Below the pieces are notes generated by a model. That model saw only the letters and a program-made list of their open reading frames with translations. It did not search any database and was not told the origin of the DNA. Shown piece after piece: positions 1 to 4,728 of a stretch of 6,005 nucleotides of DNA. How positions within the stretch are numbered: the stretch's first letter is position 1; every line of letters begins with the position of its first letter. The position numbers were made by a program, and so were the translations under genes. The stretch covers positions 1 through 6,005 of the forward strand of contig JAGBFZ010000014.1 of NCBI GenBank assembly GCA_018110855.1, read 5' to 3'. The DNA is from Oscillospiraceae bacterium (GTDB taxonomy: Bacteria; Bacillota; Clostridia; Oscillospirales; Ruminococcaceae).

Positions 1-370
1 AGAAAACCTCGTAGAAAGCGGTAGGAATGTTGTATTTCTTCATAAGCTCCTTGGAGAAAACCTTGCTGCCCTCGATTATGGCTGCTGCCTTATTGGGTCC
101 GAAGGTCATTATTCCCTCGGCATTGAGAGCGTCCACCATGCCCATTACAAGGGGATCGTCGGGAGCTACGGCTACCATATCAACACTGAGCTTCTTGGCA
201 AGAGCAACTACGCCTTCGATATCCGTTGCCTTTACGTCAAAGCACTCCGCATATCGGGAAATTCCGCCGTTTCCCGGAGTACAGTAGAGCTTTTCTACCT
301 TGGGTGATTCGGCAAGCTTCATGATGATGGCGTGCTCACGTCCGCCGCCGCCTACTACTAATATTTTCAT
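1..370 (-). CDS. purD: Phosphoribosylamine-glycine ligase (GAR synthetase), N-terminal part, cut by window edge
   Basis: This enzyme makes glycinamide ribonucleotide from phosphoribosylamine, glycine and ATP (step 2 of purine synthesis, cytosol). Only the first 123 codons are visible; the gene runs off the left edge, and a complete PurD is usually about 420 residues. The protein begins MKILVVGGGGREHA, the glycine-rich start typical of PurD. It continues with TPGNGGI (residues 31-37), VAPDDPL (68-74), and TFGP followed by AAIIEGSKVFSKELM (about 89-110), which leads into the ATP-grasp part. These motifs make the family assignment secure. The ATG at 370-368 is supported by an AAAGGA ribosome binding site (minus strand, 380-385) 9 nt upstream. 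It follows the AICAR formyltransferase gene after a 100-bp gap containing two hairpins, and closes the visible part of the operon, as purD does in B. subtilis. No frameshift is seen in the visible part. Confidence 0.95.
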   Translation of the reverse strand, partial: MKILVVGGGGREHAIIMKLAESPKVEKLYCTPGNGGISRYAECFDVKATDIEGVVALAKKLSVDMVAVAPDDPLVMGMVDALNAEGIMTFGPNKAAAIIEGSKVFSKELMKKYNIPTAFYEVF

Positions 371-399
371 ATTATCAGGTCCTTTCGGAAGTTTTTTCA

Positions 400-430
400 T
401 TGAAAAATATTCCACAAGCATATTCTTCAA
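400..430 (-). other. RNA hairpin 2 in the purH-purD gap
   Basis: On the minus-strand transcript TTGAAGAATAT (430-420) can pair with ATATTTTTCAA (410-400), giving an 11-bp stem with a 9-nt loop. The one non-Watson-Crick pair (positions 425 and 405) is G-U in the minus-strand RNA but A-C on the plus strand, so the fold favours the sense transcript. It starts one base after the companion hairpin at 432-463 and ends 14 nt before the purD ribosome binding site. The sequence after it lacks a clean U-run, so it is not called a terminator. Confidence 0.5.
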
Positions 431-431
431 A

Positions 432-463
432 GGGACAATGGGATTTTGTAAGCCCATTGCCCC
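432..463 (-). other. RNA hairpin 1 in the purH-purD gap, possible processing or attenuation site
   Basis: On the minus-strand transcript GGGGCAATGGG (463-453) pairs with CCCATTGTCCC (442-432): an 11-bp GC-rich stem with one G-U wobble and a 10-nt loop. It begins only 7 nt after the formyltransferase stop codon. The bases after the stem are TTTGAAG, a very weak U-tract, so full termination seems unlikely. Partial termination, protection of the upstream mRNA or an RNase processing site are the reasonable options. The wobble would be an A-C mismatch on the plus strand, which supports the minus strand as the functional one. Confidence 0.55.
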
Positions 464-470
464 GATGATC

Positions 471-1649
471 TTAGTGGTGGAAAAGTCTTATGCCTGTGAA
501 TGCCATTGCGATATTGTACTTGTTGCAGGTCTCGATCACGTTGTCGTCACGGATAGAGCCGCCGGGCTGGGCGATATATTCAACGCCCGATTTATGCGCT
601 CTTTCGATATTGTCTCCGAAGGGGAAGAATGCATCCGAGCCGAGTGCTACCTCGGTATTCTTTGCAAGCCACTCCTTCTTCTCCTCACGGGTGAGCACTT
701 CGGGCTTTTCGGTGAACACCTTCTGCCACTCGCCCTCTCTCAGAACATCCTCATATTCATCACCGATATACACATCAATTGCGTTATCGCGGTCAGCTCG
801 TCTTACGTCATCTTTGAAAGGAAGTGCCATTACCTTGGGATTCTGTCTGAGCCACCAGTTATCTGCCTTCTGTCCTGCAAGACGTGTGCAGTGGATCCTC
901 GACTGCTGTCCTGCGCCGATTCCGATAGCCTGTCCGTCCTTTACATAGCATACGGAGTTGGACTGAGTGTATTTTAAGGTGATAAGGGAAATAAGCAGAT
1001 CCTTCTTCTTATCCTCGGGGATATTCTTATTGTCGGTAACGATATTCTCAAGGAGAGCTTCATTGATATCAAGCTCGTTTCTGCCCTGCTCGAAGGTTAT
1101 TCCGAACACCTGCTTGCGCTCAATTGGCTCGGGAACGTAGCTTTCGTCAATTTTGATGATATTATAGGTTCCCTTTCTCTTGGATTTGAGTATCTCAAGA
1201 GCTTCATCGGTATATCCGGGAGCGATAACGCCGTCGGATACCTCACGCTGAATCATCTTTGCGGTGCATACATCACACTCGTCCGAAAGGGCGATAAAGT
1301 CGCCGTAGGATGACATTCTGTCTGCGCCTCTTGCTCTTGCATATGCGCAGGCAAGGGGGGAAAGCTCGCCCAGATCGTCTACCCAGTAAATCTTTTTGAG
1401 TGTGTCGGAAAGGGGCTTGCCGATTGCTGCGCCTGCGGGGGAGACGTGCTTGAAGGAGGTTGCTGCGCACATTCCCGTTGCCTTTTTAAGCTCTCTTACA
1501 AGCTGCCAGCCATTGAATGCGTCAAGGAGATTGATATAGCCGGGCTTGCCGTTTAACACCTCGATGGGAAGCTCTTTTCCTTCAATGAATATTCTTGAGG
1601 GCTTCTGATTGGGGTTGCATCCGTATTTTAACTGCATTTCGTTTGACAT
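471..1649 (-). CDS. purH: Stand-alone AICAR formyltransferase (phosphoribosylaminoimidazolecarboxamide formyltransferase)
   Basis: This enzyme transfers the formyl group of 10-formyl-tetrahydrofolate to AICAR, giving FAICAR (step 9, cytosol). The 392-residue protein is the AICARFT part only: it starts at LKYGCNPNQKP, and the N-terminal MGS-like cyclohydrolase domain of about 200 residues found in bifunctional PurH/ATIC is absent. Catalytic residues are visible: K67-H68 in SFKHVSPAG and N231 in KYTQSNSVCY, the counterparts of human ATIC K266, H267 and N431 with almost identical spacing. Other motifs are GIGAGQQSRIHCTRLAG (243-259), SDAFFPFGDN (338-347), and a C-terminal RLFHH. The SFKHVSPAG motif and RLFHH end look more like animal ATIC than E. 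coli PurH; that comparison is from memory. The start is fixed by GGAGG (1658-1662) 8 nt before the ATG. It lies 23 bp downstream of the PurO-type cyclohydrolase gene, which supplies the missing activity. The symbol purH is used loosely, as only half of PurH is present. Confidence 0.95.
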   Translation of the reverse strand: MSNEMQLKYGCNPNQKPSRIFIEGKELPIEVLNGKPGYINLLDAFNGWQLVRELKKATGMCAATSFKHVSPAGAAIGKPLSDTLKKIYWVDDLGELSPLACAYARARGADRMSSYGDFIALSDECDVCTAKMIQREVSDGVIAPGYTDEALEILKSKRKGTYNIIKIDESYVPEPIERKQVFGITFEQGRNELDINEALLENIVTDNKNIPEDKKKDLLISLITLKYTQSNSVCYVKDGQAIGIGAGQQSRIHCTRLAGQKADNWWLRQNPKVMALPFKDDVRRADRDNAIDVYIGDEYEDVLREGEWQKVFTEKPEVLTREEKKEWLAKNTEVALGSDAFFPFGDNIERAHKSGVEYIAQPGGSIRDDNVIETCNKYNIAMAFTGIRLFHH

Positions 1650-1672
1650 GATATTATCCTCCGTTTTATATA

Positions 1673-2398
1673 TTATTCGCTCTTTTCGTACTTGTTGATT
1701 ATCCTTGATTCATACTTGCCTGTGGCAATGTCGATATATCTTACGAAAAGTGAGACCTTGTTATCCTCGTTGAGTGCGCTCCAGAGCTTGCCTGCAAATT
1801 CGTCTATGCTGTCGTTTCCGATCTCTACCTTCTTAGGCTCGCCCTCAAAGCTGGGAAGGGGATTGCCGTCGCCCATATAGGTATGGATAAAATGTCCCAC
1901 GCCGTTTAAGGGTGATGAATAGCTGAATGTGAATCTCTCGCGGCAGTCGGGATTGCCGTCGGCGGATTTCAGAATGGACATTGCATAGTTATATTCGCCG
2001 TTTCCGATGTGCATGATGCCCGATATTCTCGGTGTATAGTTGGGTGCATCGTCCTCGTATTCCCTTGTTCTGAGAGACTGCTCGAAGGTCTGCTGCTTAT
2101 CCATAAGATCATATATGGTATCGGTCTGGTCGCCGTTGGTTACTATGGTCTTATTGCCGAGAACTCTTACGGGTGAGTAGATGATAAGATGGGGGTCGGA
2201 GAGCTTGGAGGGGTCTGCCGCTTCGGTCTTTATGCCGTCCTCGGTCTCGGTGAACACTCTGTTGCGGGAATTTACGCTTCTGCCCATGATGAAATAGGCG
2301 GTAACTGCGGTCTTTCCGTCAGCAGACCTGCCGATAACTATTCCTCTGCCGGGGTATGCGTTTGATCTAAGCTCGTTTTCGAGAGATATGGTTTTCAT
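1673..2398 (-). CDS. purO: IMP cyclohydrolase, archaeal PurO family
   Basis: Predicted to close the ring of FAICAR to give IMP, the last step of the pathway. The 241-residue protein resembles the archaeal IMP cyclohydrolase family (PurO, Ntn-hydrolase-like fold), not the MGS-like domain of PurH. Recognisable pieces are AYPGRGIVIGRSADGKT (14-30), IMGRSVNSRNRVF (37-49), NGDQTD (88-93), YTPRISGIMHIGNGEY (121-136), and a late YMGDGNPLPSFEGEP (174-188). It is a little longer than archaeal members (about 200 residues). An in-frame ATG at 2416 overlaps the purN stop as ATGA, but no ribosome binding site precedes it. The ATG at 2398 has AAAGGA 9 nt upstream (2408-2413), so 2398 is chosen. Position directly before a formyltransferase that lacks its cyclohydrolase half strongly supports the role. 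The family call is from remembered motifs; a profile search would settle it. Confidence 0.88.
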   Translation of the reverse strand: MKTISLENELRSNAYPGRGIVIGRSADGKTAVTAYFIMGRSVNSRNRVFTETEDGIKTEAADPSKLSDPHLIIYSPVRVLGNKTIVTNGDQTDTIYDLMDKQQTFEQSLRTREYEDDAPNYTPRISGIMHIGNGEYNYAMSILKSADGNPDCRERFTFSYSSPLNGVGHFIHTYMGDGNPLPSFEGEPKKVEIGNDSIDEFAGKLWSALNEDNKVSLFVRYIDIATGKYESRIINKYEKSE

Positions 2399-2407
2399 AG
2401 CTTTCTG

Positions 2408-2413
2408 TCCTTT
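2408..2413 (-). promoter_or_regulatory. Ribosome binding site that decides the PurO start
   Basis: AAAGGA on the minus strand, 9 nt before the ATG at 2398, overlaps the stop codon of purN (2413-2415). The spacing matches the sites before purD and the membrane protein (9 nt each). This favours the downstream ATG over the one at 2416, which is preceded by GGCATACGCCGAAGA with no such site. Confidence 0.7.
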
Positions 2414-3039
2414 CATTCTTCGGCGTATGCCACGCCGTTTTCTATGCGTATCTTATCTTCACAGAGCAGGGAAACTGCTTTGGGAAGTATTTTCCACTCT
2501 GCCTGCTCCATTACTCGCTTTTGCAGTACTTCGGGGGTGTCGCCGTTTTGTATTTCCACCGCTTTCTGAAGGATTATGGGGCCTCCGTCGCATACCTCGG
2601 TGACGAAATGGACGGTGGCTCCCGTTACCTTTACTCCTCTTGCAAGGGCTTCTTCATGGACTTTAAGTCCGTAATAGCCTTTTCCGCAGAAGGAGGGTAT
2701 CAAGGCGGGGTGGACATTGACCATTTTATATGGGTATGCACGGCAGACCTGTTCATCGAGAATGGTCATGAAGCCTGCATAGACTATGATATCCGCATTT
2801 TCTGCCTTGAGAGCATCGAGCATTGCTTTGCTGTATTCATGGCTGTCGGCGTAGTCCTTTCGGGGCAGTACAATGCCCTTTATTCCGTTCTGCGCCGCTC
2901 TTTCAAGGGCATATGCTCCCTCTTTGGAGGAGATAACGCAGGTTATTTTTCCGCCCTTTATCTCTCCACGCTTTTCGGCGTCTATAAGAGCTTGTAAATT
3001 GGTTCCGCCGCCCGATACAAGCACGACTATATTTTTCAT
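2413..3039 (-). CDS. purN: Phosphoribosylglycinamide formyltransferase (GART, folate-dependent)
   Basis: Formylates glycinamide ribonucleotide with 10-formyl-tetrahydrofolate (step 3). The protein of 208 residues has the normal PurN length. It begins MKNIVVLVSGGGTNLQALID, with the SGGGTNLQ phosphate-binding loop at 9-16. The catalytic triad is visible: N108 and H110 in MVNVHPALIPSF and D151 in EVCDGGPII, matching E. coli N106, H108 and D144. FCGKGYYGLKVHEEAL follows as the substrate and folate-site segment. The ATG at 3039 puts the conserved first strand at the very N-terminus and has AAAGG 10 nt upstream (3050-3054). The frame extends back to a TTG at 3066 and an ATG at 3045, but these would overlap the upstream stop or sit too close to the binding site. 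The stop overlaps the ribosome binding site of the PurO gene, so the two are probably translationally coupled. Confidence 0.96.
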   Translation of the reverse strand: MKNIVVLVSGGGTNLQALIDAEKRGEIKGGKITCVISSKEGAYALERAAQNGIKGIVLPRKDYADSHEYSKAMLDALKAENADIIVYAGFMTILDEQVCRAYPYKMVNVHPALIPSFCGKGYYGLKVHEEALARGVKVTGATVHFVTEVCDGGPIILQKAVEIQNGDTPEVLQKRVMEQAEWKILPKAVSLLCEDKIRIENGVAYAEE

Positions 3040-3058
3040 ATGCATACTGCCTTTCGTG

Positions 3059-3454
3059 TTAATCAAAAAATCCGTTTTCGCCCGAGGAATCCTTTATCTC
3101 TCCTGCGGCTTTGAAGCTGAATGCTGCCGCTGCGATATAAAGTGCGTCTCCGATAAGGGAAAATACCGCCATGCCGTTTATCAGACCTGCCATACTGTTT
3201 TCGGGTGAGCCGATGATATCAGCCGCGAATCCGAACATTCCTTTTGCAAGCAGGAGAAGCAGCACAGATATTATGCTTCCTATGAGCGATATCACATAAA
3301 ATACTCCTGCCGCTTTTGCGCCGTTCTTTTTCGGCTTGCCGTATATTATCCATGAGATTATGGCGGCGATTATCCCCGGGAGATTCAGGGAGCATATTGA
3401 CCATGCAAGAGCCACAGAGCCTGCGATAACGGCTTTTTTCAGATTTTTATTCAT
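3059..3454 (-). CDS. Small multi-pass membrane protein of unknown function inside the pur operon
   Basis: A 131-residue hydrophobic protein, family not recognised. The N-terminus NKNLKK is basic. Residues 8-39 are hydrophobic with a central LNLPG, possibly a tight two-helix hairpin. A basic loop KPKKNGAK (40-47) follows, then a helix at about 48-70 (ending VLLLLLA) and another at about 88-115, and an acidic tail EIKDSSGENGFFD. Basic segments on both sides of 8-39 fit a four-helix topology with both ends in the cytosol (inference). There is no signal peptide cleavage site and no catalytic motif. The layout recalls small DUF4190 or CD225-like four-helix proteins, but I cannot assign it to either. 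AAAGG at 3464-3468, 9 nt before the ATG, and tight spacing to purN (19 bp) support a real gene. It has no known role in purine synthesis; a link to purine or base transport would be speculation. Confidence 0.78.
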   Translation of the reverse strand: MNKNLKKAVIAGSVALAWSICSLNLPGIIAAIISWIIYGKPKKNGAKAAGVFYVISLIGSIISVLLLLLAKGMFGFAADIIGSPENSMAGLINGMAVFSLIGDALYIAAAAFSFKAAGEIKDSSGENGFFD

Positions 3455-3474
3455 ATTACCGCACCTTTAATCAA

Positions 3475-3504
3475 ATGCGGCTGTAATTATTATTACAGCC
3501 GCAT
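3475..3504 (-). terminator. Perfect 13-bp hairpin between purM and the membrane-protein gene; weak terminator or attenuator
   Basis: The arms ATGCGGCTGTAAT (3475-3487) and ATTACAGCCGCAT (3492-3504) are perfect reverse complements around a 4-nt loop. The hairpin lies 13 nt after the purM stop. On the minus strand it is followed by TTTGATTAAAGG, a short U-poor tract that runs straight into the next gene's ribosome binding site. It has the shape of a Rho-independent terminator but a poor tail. Since purN, PurO, the formyltransferase and purD lie beyond it, partial read-through is expected, or it may be a 3' stabiliser for the purF-purM part. Confidence 0.5.
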
Positions 3505-3517
3505 ACGGGCATATTTA

Positions 3518-4552
3518 TCAGCAGATGATAACGCCTTCGTCGCTCTCAACAAGCTCGCCCATTACATAGGCTTCCTCGCCTGCTGCCTTTATTGCGCTTA
3601 TAGCCTTGTCTGCGTCGTTCTTATCCACAACAACTGCCATGCCGACGCCCATATTGAAGGTATTGAACATATCTCTCTCGGGAATTTTGCCCGTTTTTGC
3701 GATAAGGTCGAATATGGGAAGCACCTGCACGGAGCTTCTGTCGATCTTTGCGGAGAGACCCTCGGGGAGGGAGCGGGGGATATTCTCATAGAAGCCGCCG
3801 CCTGTGATATGGCTGATGGATTTTACCTTTACGGCATCGAGAAGGCTCATTACTGCCTTGACATATATCCTTGTGGGGGTGAGGAGGCTTTCGCCAAGAG
3901 TTGTTCCAAGATCGGACTGATGTCTTGCAAGATTCTGCTCGGTTACGGAGAACACCTTTCTTACAAGGGAGAAGCCGTTGGAATGAACGCCGCTGGACTT
4001 GATGGCGATCATCACATCGCCTGCCTTCTGGGTGGTGGGGTCCAGAATTTTATCCTTATCAACCACGCCTACGGTGAAGCCTGCAAGGTCATACTCGTCC
4101 TCGGGCATAAGTCCCGGGTGCTCTGCGGTCTCGCCGCCGATAAGGGCGCACTCTGCCTGCACGCAGCCCTCGGCTACGCCCGATACTATCTGTGCTATCT
4201 TTTCGGGGTAATTCTTTCCGCAGGCGATGTAATCAAGGAAAAACTGGGGCTTTGCGCCGCAGCAGATAACGTCGTTCACGCACATTGCCACGCAGTCGAT
4301 TCCCACTGTGTCGTGCTTATCAAGGAGAAATGCGATCTTTATCTTGGTTCCTACTCCGTCTGTGCCCGATACGAGGACGGGCTTGCTTATGCCTGTGAGG
4401 TCAAGCTCGAAGAGTCCGCCAAAGCCGCCGATACCCGACATCACGCCCTTTGTCATTGTTCTTGCAACGTGTGCTTTCATAAGCTCTACTGCCTTGTAGC
4501 CTGCGGTTACGTCAACGCCTGCTTCCTTATAGCTTTCGGAAAAACTTTTCAT
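3518..4552 (-). CDS. purM: Phosphoribosylformylglycinamidine cyclo-ligase (AIR synthetase)
   Basis: ATP-dependent ring closure of FGAM to aminoimidazole ribonucleotide (step 5, cytosol). At 344 residues it is full length for the family. Clear motifs are [18 protein letters not shown] (5-22), [12 protein letters not shown] (39-50), the nucleotide-site [15 protein letters not shown] (61-75), [20 protein letters not shown] (90-109), and [15 protein letters not shown] (136-150). [13 protein letters not shown] and [15 protein letters not shown] follow in the C-terminal half. The ATG at 4552 is the only workable start: the in-frame codon two places upstream is a TAA (4558-4556). Its ribosome binding site is unusual, because AAAGGA (4567-4572) is 14 nt away instead of 8-9 as in the neighbouring genes. 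The gap to purF is occupied by a structured element, described separately. Confidence 0.97.
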   Translation of the reverse strand: MKSFSESYKEAGVDVTAGYKAVELMKAHVARTMTKGVMSGIGGFGGLFELDLTGISKPVLVSGTDGVGTKIKIAFLLDKHDTVGIDCVAMCVNDVICCGAKPQFFLDYIACGKNYPEKIAQIVSGVAEGCVQAECALIGGETAEHPGLMPEDEYDLAGFTVGVVDKDKILDPTTQKAGDVMIAIKSSGVHSNGFSLVRKVFSVTEQNLARHQSDLGTTLGESLLTPTRIYVKAVMSLLDAVKVKSISHITGGGFYENIPRSLPEGLSAKIDRSSVQVLPIFDLIAKTGKIPERDMFNTFNMGVGMAVVVDKNDADKAISAIKAAGEEAYVMGELVESDEGVIIC

Positions 4553-4566
4553 TTCTTAATGATCAT

Positions 4567-4572
4567 TCCTTT
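4567..4572 (-). promoter_or_regulatory. Ribosome binding site of purM with unusually long spacing
   Basis: AAAGGA on the minus strand is 14 nt from the purM ATG, against 8-9 nt for purD, purH, PurO and the membrane-protein gene. It lies inside one copy of a 12-bp direct repeat. A second ATG directly abuts it and opens a five-codon frame (MIIKK) whose TGA overlaps the purM start as ATGA, but that ATG is too close to the site to use it. Confidence 0.45.
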
Positions 4573-4578
4573 CTGTTA

Positions 4579-4633
4579 GAGTTTTGTGGTTTCCGTTAGG
4601 AAATTTCAGTCGGCAGACTGAAAAACAAAACTC
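4579..4633 (-). other. Potential three-way-junction RNA fold in the purF-purM gap
   Basis: On the coding strand GAGTTTTGT (4633-4625) pairs with ACAAAACTC (4587-4579) over 9 bp. Inside it sit TTTCAGTC-TGCC-GACTGAAA (8-bp stem, 4-nt loop) and TTTCC-TAAC-GGAAA (5-bp stem, 4-nt loop), directly adjacent. Only three junction bases remain unpaired (4588, 4589, 4624). All pairs are Watson-Crick, so the fold is equally possible as DNA cruciforms or as RNA of either strand. The loops TGCC and TAAC are not complementary and the junction lacks the purine-riboswitch core, so this is not a purine aptamer. Confidence 0.5.
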
Positions 4634-4634
4634 G

Positions 4635-4659
4635 GTTTGAAAATCTTTGATTTTCAAAC
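4635..4659 (-). other. AT-rich 11-bp hairpin in the purF-purM gap
   Basis: GTTTGAAAATC (4635-4645) and GATTTTCAAAC (4649-4659) form a perfect stem with a 3-nt loop. On the coding strand it is followed by CCGAGTTTTGTTTTTC, a U-rich stretch, so a weak terminator is conceivable. The stem is AT-rich, however, and the U-rich part is itself paired in the adjoining three-way junction. Confidence 0.45.
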
Positions 4660-4673
4660 ATTCCTTTCTGAGA

Positions 4674-4695
4674 GCCTTGCTCTGCATGAGAAGGC
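4674..4695 (-). other. Short hairpin downstream of purF
   Basis: GCCTT (4674-4678) with AAGGC (4691-4695), extended by CTC (4680-4682) with GAG (4688-4690), gives an 8-bp stem with one bulged base and the loop TGCAT. It lies 33 nt after the purF stop and just upstream of the direct-repeat element, and may belong to the same element. There is no U-tract after it. Confidence 0.3.
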
Positions 4696-4728
4696 AGGGA
4701 AAGCCCTCCCGGGATCATGTTTATCGTG

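Larger units (their letters stand above)
4564..4670 (-). repeat. Structured element flanked by 12-bp direct repeats, upstream of purM
   Basis: The 12-mer CATTCCTTTCTG occurs at 4564-4575 and again at 4659-4670 (CAGAAAGGAATG on the coding strand, which includes AAAGGA). Between the copies lies an 83-bp segment made almost entirely of inverted repeats. An outer 9-bp helix (4579-4587 with 4625-4633) encloses two hairpins (4590-4594/4599-4603 and 4604-4611/4616-4623). Next to it is an 11-bp hairpin (4635-4645/4649-4659) whose outermost base overlaps the repeat. Direct repeats around a palindromic segment fit a miniature inserted element with target duplication. An RNA regulator or chance duplication remain possible. 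Copy number in the genome cannot be seen from here. Confidence 0.5.

Noticed and set aside
300..977. Plus-strand frame of 225 codons crossing purD, the gap and the formyltransferase gene
   Set aside because: Antisense to two clearly identified genes and across their intergenic hairpins; no motif and no plausible ribosome binding site role. Shorter plus-strand frames at 490-948, 2521-2997 and 2873-3208 were dropped for the same reason.
3037..3066. Longer purN starting at TTG 3066 or ATG 3045
   Set aside because: The TTG overlaps the stop of the membrane-protein gene and has no site before it. ATG 3045 is only 4 nt from AAAGG. ATG 3039 gives the normal PurN N-terminus MKNIVVLVSGGG.
3809..4579. 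Plus-strand open frame of 256 codons opposite purM
   Set aside because: It lies almost wholly antisense to purM, whose protein is full length with all family motifs. The translated plus-strand product has no recognisable domain, and the openness follows from codon use of the real gene.
4579..4633. Purine riboswitch, suggested by a three-way junction in a purine operon
   Set aside because: The loops are 4 nt and not complementary, the junction has almost no unpaired bases, and the conserved aptamer core is missing. It is also mid-operon, not in a 5' leader.
4696..4710. GGGAAAGCCCTCCC as a terminator stem after purF
   Set aside because: Only 4 bp can pair around the loop and no U-tract follows on the minus strand.
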